A DNA stretch of 36,476 nt, from positions 1 through 36,476 of the IMG/VR virus record IMGVR_UViG_3300031857_020965. One strand, given 5' to 3'. This document shows positions 16,163-24,282 of this stretch, piece by piece. Source of the DNA: a virus. The translations under genes and the position numbers were made by a program. The notes under the pieces are model-generated. The model saw nothing but the letters and a program-made list of their open reading frames with translations. It was not told the DNA's origin and made no database searches. The stretch's first letter is position 1. Every line of letters begins with the position of its first letter.

Positions 16163-16445
16163 TATTTTTTCTCCTAGTTATCTTAATTGGCTCTTGTTGT
16201 TTTATCAATTCGTTATTATTTTCTGAAACAATTTTTTTAATTTCATTACGTCCTTTTATATATCTAAATAAAACTGCTAGTTGGCCTATGATTAGTATAA
16301 GAGCTTCTAGACCCTTGCTAGTTTCTGCTATAAGATCTTCTTTTTGAGAATTATTGCTAATTACTCCTAATAAAAAAGCTCCACTAAATATAAAACTTAC
16401 CAGAGTAAACCAAAATTCACTCGTTTTATAGCCGGGTTTTATCAT
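16113..16445 (-). CDS. Holin-like membrane protein
   Basis: 110 residues with two transmembrane segments (about 11-30 and 46-63) joined by a short acidic loop, and a long, very basic C-terminal tail rich in Lys, Arg and Asn. This is the architecture of many class II holins, which open the inner membrane at lysis. It shows no sequence signature strong enough to name a family. A GGTGTATA element is 39 nt upstream, consistent with late expression, and downstream genes include other membrane proteins and a cysteine peptidase. No classical endolysin is visible in the window. Confidence 0.55.
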   Translation of the reverse strand: MIKPGYKTSEFWFTLVSFIFSGAFLLGVISNNSQKEDLIAETSKGLEALILIIGQLAVLFRYIKGRNEIKKIVSENNNELIKQQEPIKITRRKNNVKSRSNKTRSRKTNK

Positions 16446-16484
16446 AATATTATCTCTAGATAATGATGATATGCAATATATTTA

Positions 16485-16492
16485 TATACACC
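16485..16492 (-). promoter_or_regulatory. Putative late promoter element GGTGTATA
   Basis: Exact copy of the recurrent 8-mer, 39 nt before the holin-like ATG in the 108-nt gap between that gene and the 106-aa gene. It is followed by TAAATATAT, so this copy also contains a T4-late-like TATAAATA. Confidence 0.6.
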
Positions 16493-16509
16493 AATACAGA
16501 TCCTTCAAC

Positions 16510-16527
16510 GATCTCAATTAGATCTCA
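16510..16527 (-). repeat. Two direct copies of TGAGATC
   Basis: Two 7-bp direct repeats, 11 bp apart start to start (about one helical turn), just upstream of the GGTGTATA element before the holin-like gene. Such spacing suits an operator for a dimeric regulator, but only this one pair is seen. Confidence 0.3.
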
Positions 16528-16543
16528 TTTAAATTGATATTTG

Positions 16544-16566
16544 GACTATCTGTTTATAAGATAGTC
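16544..16566 (-). terminator. Stem-loop at the end of the 106-aa gene, possible terminator
   Basis: GACTATCT and AGATAGTC form a perfect 8-bp stem with a 7-nt loop that spans the stop codon. No T-run follows on the minus strand (CAAATATC), so termination may be weak. It could alternatively stabilise an mRNA end. Confidence 0.4.
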
Positions 16567-16874
16567 ACGGTACCATCTTCATTTATAGTGAATTGACCAA
16601 CAACACCGGAACCTTCTGAGATAGCTTCTGGTTTTACGCTAGATAATAAAGCTCCTAGTTTAGCGTGTAGTTCAAAAACTTCTTTAGCATCAGACCCAAG
16701 AGCCTCAGCAATTTCTGCTGGAGTAGCTCTAGGATTTTTCCAAAAATTATTAGCTCCTTGATTAAAGGCCATTGCCATTTGTTGAAAAGTTTGACGAGTT
16801 TGATTTTTGAGCATATTGGCCGCACGAACTGCTGGGTCTACTTCTGGAACTGATGGTTGGTTAAGAATACTCAT
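16554..16874 (-). CDS. Hypothetical small late protein
   Basis: 106 residues, family not recognised. The N-terminal two thirds are helical, with a QTRQTFQQMAMAFNQGANNF segment, then ATPAEIAEALGSDAKEVFELH, which resembles a short helix-turn-helix or helical bundle. The C-terminus GQFTINEDGTVTIL is a beta-hairpin-like tail. GGAG lies before the ATG (ATGGAGAAATTAAAATG). It may be a minor structural or tail-region protein. It sits between the sulfotransferase and the holin-like gene. Confidence 0.58.
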   Translation of the reverse strand: MSILNQPSVPEVDPAVRAANMLKNQTRQTFQQMAMAFNQGANNFWKNPRATPAEIAEALGSDAKEVFELHAKLGALLSSVKPEAISEGSGVVGQFTINEDGTVTIL

Positions 16875-16875
16875 T

Positions 16876-17676
16876 TTAATTTCTCCATATTTCTTGGTTG
16901 CTATATTTTTGTACTAGGAACTGCCCTAGTATCTTATTACTATCATGAGGAACTGGCAAAATTTGTGGTCTTATAGAATGTAGATTTGGAATTCTATGAA
17001 CTCCTTCATCATCTTCTTTTGTATATTGCTCAACATTATTAAAATTATGTTGGAAATATGGTACGTCTAGATAATCATACACTCTTTTTAAGCTATGAGA
17101 CGGATTTGAGGTAAGTTCATCAAATTCTAAAAACAATAATTTATCACCATAACCCCTACTAATAGCATCTTTAACTCTATTATAGGCCAATCCAACTGGT
17201 TGAGATGAATTTGACCAAATATCACATCGTCCTTCTACTGTTTGGGCTTTAAAATAATCGCTTTGTTCAAAATTCCACTGAGAGAATCCTGTGCTTTTGC
17301 GCCACAATTTTTCAAAACTACTTAATATTTCAGAAAGATTTCGTACTGGTACAATAATTTTGGGAGTTTGGCCCGTTATAAACTCTATCATTTCTATTAA
17401 ACTTAGCCATCCTCGTCCTTTATCAATAATAATATTTTTATCTGTTGAATGATAGCTATTTAATATGTTTTGTAATACTCTTTTGAGCTGATTATAATCA
17501 ACGCCTTCGGCCTGATGTTCAATTAATCTGTCCCATTGATTTCTTACATTAAATAAAATATCATGACATCCACTAGTAGCTTTGCTAACAAATAAATTAT
17601 TGTTTTGAGCTAATATATTGCACAATAATGTGCTACCGGAACGAGGTAGGCCGCTAATATAATAAAAGTTTTTCAT
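16876..17676 (-). CDS. Sulfotransferase family protein
   Basis: 266 residues. The N-terminal GLPRSGSTLLCNIL (residues 9-22) is the PAPS 5'-phosphosulfate loop. IIVPVRNLSEILSSF near 109-123 matches the 3'-phosphate-binding strand and helix with Arg and Ser. A DYLDVPYFQHNF segment near the end is also family-like. It would transfer sulfate from PAPS to a sugar or protein. The gene follows directly after the big fibre gene, so virion or host-surface glycan modification is plausible. Any substrate claim is inference. The 74-nt gap upstream holds a T-run but no convincing promoter. Confidence 0.8.
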   Translation of the reverse strand: MKNFYYISGLPRSGSTLLCNILAQNNNLFVSKATSGCHDILFNVRNQWDRLIEHQAEGVDYNQLKRVLQNILNSYHSTDKNIIIDKGRGWLSLIEMIEFITGQTPKIIVPVRNLSEILSSFEKLWRKSTGFSQWNFEQSDYFKAQTVEGRCDIWSNSSQPVGLAYNRVKDAISRGYGDKLLFLEFDELTSNPSHSLKRVYDYLDVPYFQHNFNNVEQYTKEDDEGVHRIPNLHSIRPQILPVPHDSNKILGQFLVQKYSNQEIWRN

Positions 17677-17750
17677 ATGTATATGATAGAATCAAAAAAA
17701 ATTTTTCAAAGTGCTAAGTCGATATTATTGAATTCTTCTAAACTAATTGT

Positions 17751-19640
17751 TTAGCCATAGGAGATCTCAACACCCTCAACATGAGCAACCCATCGTATAG
17801 TTTCTTCATCTTTACCAGTTACATTTATCTGTAGTGCGCTATTTGAGTTATCGGCAGTAATCTCTACATCATAAGCTATATCATCTTTAATATCTGTGCC
17901 AAGCGTACTTACGGTGCCAATCAAACTGGTTGTTCCATCTTCATTCTTGATCGCAACTTTACGAATACAATGAACAGCTTTGCTACCGCCATTAATAATA
18001 CCAGCGATATTTATTGTAGCAAATAGTGCTTTACCAGATGGTATAGTTAATTGAATACTACTTCCATCTAAAAATAATGTGGTAGCAGTATTGCTTGAGG
18101 TAATATTTCGTAAAACAAAATCCACACGTTGGGCGTCCCCATTATTTGCGAATGATCCAGCAGAGTTTGCTTCCATACCAAAACGGTCTGCGACAGCATT
18201 AAGACCACCATTGACTGAACTGTAGTAACCGCTTGCGGTGTTGTTGAATCCGCCGCTGACTGCGCTGCCAGTTCCCGCGGCGACGTTAAATGAGCCGCCG
18301 CCGACTACGCTGTAGTTGCCGCTAGCGGTGTTGTTGGTACCGCCGCCAACGGTGCTGTACCAGCCGCTGGCGGTGTTAAATGAGCCGCCACCTACGGTGG
18401 CGCATTCTGCGGCGGCTGTGTTAACACCGCCCCCACCGATAGTGCCGCCACCGCCGCTGGCGGTATTGTTCAAGCCGCCGCCGATTGTACTGAAATTGGC
18501 AGTGGCAGAGTTATTATCTCCTCCTCCAACTGTGGCCCTACCACAGAAGCTAAGCGTCGGATCAGAACCACTAGCGGTATTATTATTTCCTCCACCAACT
18601 GCGCTGAACCAGTTGGTGGCAACATTATCTCTTCCGCCATTGATCACGCTGTATTGGCCGCTGGCAGTATTGTTTTTGCCTCCGGTAATAGCGCTATAAG
18701 TTTTGCTAGCGCTGTTCTGTGCGCCGCCACCGACTACGCTGTAGTTGCCACTTGCAGTGTTGTTGCTGCCGCCACCAACTGTGCTTCGGCCATATTGCGC
18801 CCGATTAGTTGCAGTATCACGTTCACCAGAAGTAATGTTGTTTTTGCCGCCGCTAATGGTGCTGTACCAGCCGCTACTGGTATTATTCATTCCTCCACCA
18901 ACGGTACTACGAGGAGAGCTACTAGTGTTGTCTGATCCGCCACCAATAACGCTACCATCTCCACTAGCAACCATATTGCCACTAGCTCTTATTAGTTGCC
19001 AATCAACAGCATAAGTTCCTCTAGGATCTCCACCACCATCTCTTTGTAAAGCTCCATTTCCGCTGGGGCTAATAATTATATTACCACTAGAACTACTAAT
19101 AGTATTATTATCTAAAATAAGATTATCTACACTAATAGACCCTACAACATTTAATCGATTGCCATCAAATGTTATATTACTTTCAGCATTAATACCAGTA
19201 CTAGTACCTGTGCTAGTAAGCAATCTATTATCACCACTATTGCTTATGGTTGGAAGCAAACCGCTAACACTACTATTAAAATTAGTAATATCGCTGGCAA
19301 CATGATTATGACCAACAAAACTTACTCCTGATGTACTAATAGTTAAACTATTAAGATTATCATTATAAGATATATTAATGCCTGATCCACTAACTAAAAA
19401 ACCATTTCCTATAATATCTTGTATATCTTCTGGATTAATGACAATATCACCACCATCTCCACCGATATATGGTAAACTATTCCATGGAGTTATTCCATCT
19501 CCTATTTTTAGCTTTTTTGTATCTTTTTCGTAGCCTGGCTCTCCTAGTTTTAGTATCTCTCCACCAGGCTGTGGTTCGCTTGCTGCCCATTCAGCTGCGG
19601 TCCCTCTTCTTAATTTTATTATAGTGTGTTTATTTGACAT
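17751..19640 (-). CDS. Tail fibre / receptor-binding protein with Mtd-like N-terminus and 16 glycine-rich head repeats
   Basis: 629 residues. The N-terminal about 60 residues (IIKLRRGTAAEWAASEPQPG, then LKIGDGITPWNSLPYIGG) match the major-tropism-determinant-type attachment domain of fibres. Residues 110-140 hold an ITNFNSSVSGLLP module also found in the neighbouring fibre. The middle is 16 units of the pattern VGGGxNNTASGxYS, like YadA/Hia left-handed beta-roll heads, which form trimers. The C-terminal 130 residues are a beta domain (LFLDGSSIQLTIPSGK, then IRWVAHVEGVEISYG). The repeat part is far richer in GC than the rest of the window. AAAGG precedes the ATG. It likely binds the host surface. 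Confidence 0.85.
   Translation of the reverse strand: MSNKHTIIKLRRGTAAEWAASEPQPGGEILKLGEPGYEKDTKKLKIGDGITPWNSLPYIGGDGGDIVINPEDIQDIIGNGFLVSGSGINISYNDNLNSLTISTSGVSFVGHNHVASDITNFNSSVSGLLPTISNSGDNRLLTSTGTSTGINAESNITFDGNRLNVVGSISVDNLILDNNTISSSSGNIIISPSGNGALQRDGGGDPRGTYAVDWQLIRASGNMVASGDGSVIGGGSDNTSSSPRSTVGGGMNNTSSGWYSTISGGKNNITSGERDTATNRAQYGRSTVGGGSNNTASGNYSVVGGGAQNSASKTYSAITGGKNNTASGQYSVINGGRDNVATNWFSAVGGGNNNTASGSDPTLSFCGRATVGGGDNNSATANFSTIGGGLNNTASGGGGTIGGGGVNTAAAECATVGGGSFNTASGWYSTVGGGTNNTASGNYSVVGGGSFNVAAGTGSAVSGGFNNTASGYYSSVNGGLNAVADRFGMEANSAGSFANNGDAQRVDFVLRNITSSNTATTLFLDGSSIQLTIPSGKALFATINIAGIINGGSKAVHCIRKVAIKNEDGTTSLIGTVSTLGTDIKDDIAYDVEITADNSNSALQINVTGKDEETIRWVAHVEGVEISYG
18185..18975 (-). 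repeat. GC-rich tandem repeat region coding for 16 GGG-x-NNTASG units
   Basis: About 790 bp of degenerate repeats with unit lengths of about 14-16 codons (longer where loops are inserted) inside the fibre gene. The left part (18240-18480) is the most GC-rich, about 60% by eye count on one line, compared with about 30% in neighbouring genes. The right part drifts toward the window's AT-rich composition. Long open frames on the opposite strand here are by-products of the repeats. Confidence 0.8.
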
Positions 19641-19665
19641 ATTTATATACCTTTATTAAATGAAT

Positions 19666-20160
19666 TTATAGTTGTGCAGCCGCAACAAAGCCTTGGTCAA
19701 TTTGTTCTTTAGATAAGCCTAGATATTGAGCTAGACTTTCTATTAAAGGATGATTTCGTTCTATATATGGAGCATATTCCCACTCTATTTTTGTTTTTTC
19801 TCTTAATTTTAAATCATTAATTGTATTAATTGCGTCTTCGACACTATTAAGACTAATATTATTATCTATTAACCATAATCTTATTTGACGAGCGCTAATA
19901 GTTTCTGGAACAACAACTGGAATAGGAACCCAGGTTCTAACTATATCAACGTATGGCTTATCTAAGTTTATAATTCTTGCGCTAATATCTTCTATTGTAT
20001 TTTCTGGTTGAGTAGGACTGTCATTACGAATAATATAATATCCAGCATCTATTAAGATATTAGTATCAAAAGTTTCGCCAGTAATTGCTGTGCCATTACT
20101 AAGAGTTAATGAGGAAGGATAAGAGTTAGTAATTTGCTGATTATTTATATTATAATACAT
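19666..20160 (-). CDS. Fibre-associated small protein (paralogue of the next upstream gene)
   Basis: 164 residues. The N-terminal half (IDAGYYIIRNDSPTQPEN, then KPYVDIVRTWVP) parallels the gene at 20176-20445. The C-terminal half has an ISARQIRLWLIDNNISL segment and helices (SVEDAINTINDLKLREKTKI, WEYAPYIERNHPLI) similar in style to tail-fibre assembly or attachment proteins. It lies between the two fibre genes, so a chaperone or connector role is likely but inferred. Confidence 0.62.
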   Translation of the reverse strand: MYYNINNQQITNSYPSSLTLSNGTAITGETFDTNILIDAGYYIIRNDSPTQPENTIEDISARIINLDKPYVDIVRTWVPIPVVVPETISARQIRLWLIDNNISLNSVEDAINTINDLKLREKTKIEWEYAPYIERNHPLIESLAQYLGLSKEQIDQGFVAAAQL

Positions 20161-20175
20161 TGTACTGCCCTATAT

Positions 20176-20445
20176 TTAAATTTCTGTAGAATCTATTACT
20201 TGTTTCCATACTCTTATAACGTCAGCATACGGATAATCAATAGTGACCTGTCTTTTTAAGATTTCTTCTTCATAAGCGTCAGATGGTTTGGCTGGACTAT
20301 CCGTTCTGATACTAAAATAACCATGATCAGCCCATAGATTTATGTTATCAGCAGAGTCGAAATTGATATAAAATTGACCATCAGACCCAATACTGTTTTT
20401 AGGTAATTTACTGATAATAATATTATTTTTTCTATCATAAAACAT
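20176..20445 (-). CDS. Fibre-associated small protein, short paralogue
   Basis: 89 residues. ADHGYFSIRTDSPAKPSD and YPYADVIRVWKQV match the N-terminal half of the 164-residue neighbour, but the C-terminal helical extension is absent. It lies 10 nt after the big fibre stop. Either a truncated duplicate or the ancestral short form. A role in fibre assembly is inferred from position. Confidence 0.6.
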   Translation of the reverse strand: MFYDRKNNIIISKLPKNSIGSDGQFYINFDSADNINLWADHGYFSIRTDSPAKPSDAYEEEILKRQVTIDYPYADVIRVWKQVIDSTEI

Positions 20446-20455
20446 AATTTATTCC

Positions 20456-22855
20456 TTAGTTGGTTTTTTTGCCCATATAGTGACCCTGTACTATGCCAAC
20501 CCCCATACTTCTTAATAAGACTAAATATTTACCAGAAGAAAAAGTTGGTAATGGATTATACCAATCTGTTACAAAATTAGAATCAAAAGAAACTGTTGTG
20601 GTGGAGGACACCGTTATTTCTAGCATCACATCTACGCTTCTGTTTATTAAATCCCAACCCGTTCCTTCTGTAAAGTTTACGGCAGAACCATTCAATGTTA
20701 ACTGTTGAATTTGTCTATCAACATCATAGTTTATAGCAACATTACCGCTAACAGAACCCAGAGATAGTATTGGTGTTGGTGCCGATAGACCATCTTCTAT
20801 TATCATATATCTATTATAACTTAATTTACCATTTGAATATAAGACAAGACTATTATCTAATTGATTTGGGCCAGAACTTGTGTGAAATGTCATTCTAGTA
20901 GGAGTATATAAATTAACACCGGTGGGCTCGCCATCTGCTTGTGTTAATATTCTACCAACAACAGAATTCACTCCACTAGCATTAAGAGTAAATGTTCTGA
21001 TAACGCTAAGAGTATCATTATTTATAACTCCGGATGGACTATTCAATGTACCCCTGTTTCTGATAAGCTGTATTCGTGCTCCGGTGGTAGGCTCTATATT
21101 ATCATATGCTTCTAAATTACATAGCGCACTTAGTCCAGTATGACCAACACTATTATCATATATTAATTGTAAAGAACTAGTTAAATCATTAAATCTAAGA
21201 TAAGTTTCGGCATTAATATCAGTGTTAGCACCACCACTAGTTAATAATCTATTATTACCACTATTAGTTATTTTTGGTAATAGTCCACTAACAGCACTAT
21301 TGAAATCAGTAATATCTAAAGACTGGTGTTGATGACCACTAATACTAACATTAGTTCCATTAACACTCAGTGTTGAAAAATTTCCACTACTACTTGGTAT
21401 CCACAATGAATTATTGCTATTATATTGTAAAAATTGACCATTAGAAACTCCACTAATAGCCACATTGTGTAACTCTTCTAATTCAAAACCATTTTGAACT
21501 CTTACTTCTATTATGCCTTCATTTTGATGAGTTCTTATAATAGTACCAATTGCCACCATATGATCGGGAGCAGATGGTTTCGTTTTTGTTAAGCCTCCAG
21601 CAACTGTGGGACTTAAGTATAGAGTAGTTCCATTAACATCTCCAGTTGGGGCAGTAGGATTAAACTGATCAGTATCTAGTCCGGTTAAAGCTCCAAAAAC
21701 AATAACTTTCCCGGTACTCATATTACTAATATTTTCTGCTGTTAATCCATAAGTTTTACTACTTGTTAATTCACCACTAGCTTGAGCTAAAGAGATTGTG
21801 GGCATATCTCCTTGACCACCGTTAATATAAACAGCAGTCATTTTTGGAATTGGCGAACCAGTTTTATTGAATACTGTTGTAACTAAAGATTTAGCCTCAT
21901 TTAATAATACTCCTGATCCAGTAGCTTCTATGGTATAAACTCCACTAGCATTATTAACATTTATACCAGTGCCAGACAGTATGTTTTTCACTGGAAGTAA
22001 TCCGCTAACAGCACTATTAAAGTCTGTTATGTTTGTTGATATATGATTGTGTCCAACAACACTATAGTTGCCGCTAGGCTGTAACCCTGTAACTGAGATT
22101 GTATATGTGTTATTATTAAATGATGAATTAACATATCCAGAACCACTAATGCTTGGTAATAAGCCACTGACGCTGCTATTAAAATTAGTAATATCATTCG
22201 CTGTATGATTGTGTAATTTATCTAAACTATAATCTTTCCAAGATGCTGAAAATATACTATTTCTACTATAAACTCTATAAAGATAGACACCAGATAATCT
22301 ATTATAAAGTGTTCCTCCTATAGAGGTACCATTAAGTCCACCCGCTCCACTAGGCTTAATAACTACATACCAGTCTCCGTGTGTTGGAGAAGGAGGATCC
22401 GAAATTGTAGTTAGTAATGGTGCTGTAAAATCTGTTGGAATTATATATTGGCCGCCAGGTTCAGCAGTCGTATTGGTAGCACTTATAATTTGCCATCCTA
22501 GCTTATTTTGTGCTGCATATGATGAGGCTGTCAATATTGCTCGACCAAAACTAGTAGAATCAATAATATCTGTAGAGGGATGAGTATGACCAACCAGACT
22601 ATAATTACCGCTTGGTTGTAATCCAGTTACGCTAATAGTATATGTATCATCTATTAAGTTAGATGATATATAATCACCACCAACAATTGTTATAGGATTG
22701 GTTATGCCACTTCCAATTAAATTACTAATTTCACCAAAAGTAATTTTTTTAGTTGTGCCACTACCAGATGGATCATCCATAAATACTAAGATATCATCAT
22801 TAGATAATAATCCACTACCTTCTGGAAGATCTTTAAGTCTTATTATATTAATCAT
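20456..22855 (-). CDS. Large tail fibre protein
   Basis: 799 residues. The N-terminus (IIRLKDLPEGSGLLSNDDIL) looks like a baseplate-attachment segment. The body carries repeated modules of the type HxHxxxDITDFNSAVSGLLP, about five times, separated by beta-rich stretches with GNYSVVGHNH-like turns. The central part (about 320-460) has a VFNKTGSPIPKMTAVYINGG segment common in fibre or needle-like proteins. The C-terminus (INRSVDVMLEITVSSTTTVS) is a beta domain. The ATG overlaps the upstream gene's stop (ATGA). It is likely a trimeric adhesin. Confidence 0.83.
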   Translation of the reverse strand: MINIIRLKDLPEGSGLLSNDDILVFMDDPSGSGTTKKITFGEISNLIGSGITNPITIVGGDYISSNLIDDTYTISVTGLQPSGNYSLVGHTHPSTDIIDSTSFGRAILTASSYAAQNKLGWQIISATNTTAEPGGQYIIPTDFTAPLLTTISDPPSPTHGDWYVVIKPSGAGGLNGTSIGGTLYNRLSGVYLYRVYSRNSIFSASWKDYSLDKLHNHTANDITNFNSSVSGLLPSISGSGYVNSSFNNNTYTISVTGLQPSGNYSVVGHNHISTNITDFNSAVSGLLPVKNILSGTGINVNNASGVYTIEATGSGVLLNEAKSLVTTVFNKTGSPIPKMTAVYINGGQGDMPTISLAQASGELTSSKTYGLTAENISNMSTGKVIVFGALTGLDTDQFNPTAPTGDVNGTTLYLSPTVAGGLTKTKPSAPDHMVAIGTIIRTHQNEGIIEVRVQNGFELEELHNVAISGVSNGQFLQYNSNNSLWIPSSSGNFSTLSVNGTNVSISGHQHQSLDITDFNSAVSGLLPKITNSGNNRLLTSGGANTDINAETYLRFNDLTSSLQLIYDNSVGHTGLSALCNLEAYDNIEPTTGARIQLIRNRGTLNSPSGVINNDTLSVIRTFTLNASGVNSVVGRILTQADGEPTGVNLYTPTRMTFHTSSGPNQLDNSLVLYSNGKLSYNRYMIIEDGLSAPTPILSLGSVSGNVAINYDVDRQIQQLTLNGSAVNFTEGTGWDLINRSVDVMLEITVSSTTTVSFDSNFVTDWYNPLPTFSSGKYLVLLRSMGVGIVQGHYMGKKTN

Positions 22856-23094
22856 GGGCCTAGTACATCCACTGAGACATCACCGCCATCAATATCTCCG
22901 CCACCACCATAATAGTAAGTTACATCATCAAATCTGTTATCAAACTTACTTTCAATATTTGTTATAGTAAGATTTTTAGGATAATTACCCCTAACTAATC
23001 TTTTACTATAAAAACCAGTAGGTAATGCAGAGCAGATAGCATATTTATTATTAATTGGTTTGGTGGGATCAATTGCTATAATATCATTAGCCAT
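22852..23094 (-). CDS. Hypothetical small structural protein
   Basis: 80 residues, no family recognised. It ends in a Gly/Asp-rich tail (YYYGGGGDIDGGDVSVDVLG) that resembles flexible fibre or collar linkers. It is the first gene of the fibre unit and has a GGTGTATA element 35 nt upstream. Its stop overlaps the fibre ATG, so co-translation with the fibre is expected. Confidence 0.57.
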   Translation of the reverse strand: MANDIIAIDPTKPINNKYAICSALPTGFYSKRLVRGNYPKNLTITNIESKFDNRFDDVTYYYGGGGDIDGGDVSVDVLGP

Positions 23095-23129
23095 AATTAT
23101 TTTGCCTTTATTTAATAGAGTTATTTAAC

Positions 23130-23137
23130 TATACACC
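23130..23137 (-). promoter_or_regulatory. Putative late promoter element GGTGTATA
   Basis: Exact 8-mer copy, 35 nt before ATG 23094 and touching the stop codon of the upstream membrane gene. It would drive the 80-aa gene and the large fibre. Confidence 0.6.
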
Positions 23138-23454
23138 TAATGATCAATTCTGTCTTCAAGAGCCTCTAATGTTTTTCCCAGAGTAGCTATTTGAATCTTA
23201 AGTTCGTTCATAACTTCTGTATTTCTTTGTAGTGCGGAAGCGAAGGCTGCTTGTGTTTCTTTATTAATAGCCAGTCGTTCCATAATAAACTGACGATCTT
23301 GATTATATGGACTCTCATTTTTAATTAATTGAGCAACCTCACTTTTTGTGACCATATTACGACCTATGGCAACCCAAAAACCCATCATAGTCACAATAAT
23401 ACCAATACTAGTAGTAGCAAGATTTTCCCAGAAATGAATAATAGTATCTGTCAT
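23137..23454 (-). CDS. Hypothetical membrane-anchored coiled-coil protein
   Basis: 105 residues. A transmembrane segment near 13-30 (TTSIGIIVTMMGFWVAIG) is followed by helical, charged heptads, including ALQRNTEVMNELKIQIATLG, ending in LEALEDRID. This suggests a coiled coil outside or inside the membrane. No family recognised. It follows a terminator and precedes a late element, so it may depend on read-through or a promoter I could not see. Confidence 0.57.
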   Translation of the reverse strand: MTDTIIHFWENLATTSIGIIVTMMGFWVAIGRNMVTKSEVAQLIKNESPYNQDRQFIMERLAINKETQAAFASALQRNTEVMNELKIQIATLGKTLEALEDRIDH

Positions 23455-23470
23455 AAATAATAATTCCCAT

Positions 23471-23512
23471 AAAAATATAAGCTAGCGATATTATATACCA
23501 CTAGCTTATATT
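23471..23512 (-). terminator. Rho-independent terminator
   Basis: A perfect 12-bp inverted repeat (23474-23485 and 23501-23512) with a 15-nt loop; the minus-strand stem ends run into five T. It lies about 30 nt after the stop of the 23544-24134 gene and should end a transcript read leftward. Confidence 0.7.
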
Positions 23513-23543
23513 ACACTAAAACTGATTATAAATTCTCAATACA

Positions 23544-24134
23544 TCAGCCAGTTTTTTCTTTATATGTATCATTGACAACATTAGATCCTGAAGACATAAA
23601 TGTTAAATTACCTGGAACAGATCTAGTTGGTAAAGCAGCATTATCGTCTGCAAAAACATCTACGCTCACAACAGGATATCCAGATTCGAATTTACCAGTA
23701 TAGTCATTCCATTTGTTTTCACGAATAGCAGACGTAAAGCGTCTAGTTCTAACGCCTTGAACATAACTACTACCATTTTTAACTTTTTGATAATGAATAC
23801 TATGTATTAAGTTGGGAACCAAGGCTCCACTTAATAAGAAAGTATTAGCTGATCCATTGATATTAGTAGTAACTCTTTTTGAAATTGGACCAGGATTGTT
23901 ATATGCTAATGCGCCAGAACTGTATACTTTGTCAATATCATTAGTATCAACAACAGCAGAACCAAAAACACCAGCATCATATCTTGAAACTTCTACTCCA
24001 TCTAAAAGATTTGTATTAGATGCTTTTGCTACAGATCCACCATTTCCGCCAGCACCACTAGCAGTAGCATTTGGAGGAACTGTATCATATGGATTACCAT
24101 TAGTTTGAATTGCAACTACTTGTGAAATAGCCAT
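23544..24134 (-). CDS. Predicted abundant virion structural protein
   Basis: 196 residues from ATG 24134, preferred over 24185 because GGAG lies just upstream. The product is rich in Gly, Ala, Ser, Asn, Thr and Val and contains long beta-like stretches (VVAIQTNGNPYDTV, then RVTTNINGSANTFLLSGALV). Such composition is usual for decoration, tail tube or capsid-associated proteins. No family recognised. It has its own terminator (23471-23512) and a 97-nt gap upstream holding a one-mismatch late element, so it appears to be a single-gene unit, as is common for highly made structural proteins. Confidence 0.6.
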   Translation of the reverse strand: MAISQVVAIQTNGNPYDTVPPNATASGAGGNGGSVAKASNTNLLDGVEVSRYDAGVFGSAVVDTNDIDKVYSSGALAYNNPGPISKRVTTNINGSANTFLLSGALVPNLIHSIHYQKVKNGSSYVQGVRTRRFTSAIRENKWNDYTGKFESGYPVVSVDVFADDNAALPTRSVPGNLTFMSSGSNVVNDTYKEKTG

Positions 24135-24171
24135 TTTTTTCTCCATTAAATTAGGTAAATAATCAATAATT

Positions 24172-24179
24172 TTTACACC
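24172..24179 (-). promoter_or_regulatory. Weak copy of the late element (GGTGTAAA)
   Basis: GATTGGTGTAAA matches the recurrent element at seven of eight core bases plus the T-rich left flank. It lies 37 nt before ATG 24134, the position seen for exact copies. Confidence 0.4.
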
Positions 24180-24282
24180 AATCACTCTAAATATATTACA
24201 TTTTAGAATTAATCAAATAAATATAATCAATTTAAATATTAGTATTTTAGATAAATTTAGAGCCAATTAATATAATCACATA

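Noticed and set aside
17677-17750. Terminator or promoter in the gap before the sulfotransferase
   Set aside because: There is a run of eight T and a short CTAAAC/GTTTAG repeat, but they are not adjacent, and the TTGAAA box lacks a well-spaced -10.
18316-19014. Long open frames on the plus strand across the fibre repeats
   Set aside because: They are Pro/Val/Ala-rich antisense readings of the GGG-NNTASG repeats with no ribosome sites; the minus-strand frame has clear protein homology.
17751-19640. Diversity-generating retroelement target suggested by the Mtd-like N-terminus
   Set aside because: No reverse transcriptase, template repeat or variable C-type lectin domain is visible in the window; only the attachment domain is shared.
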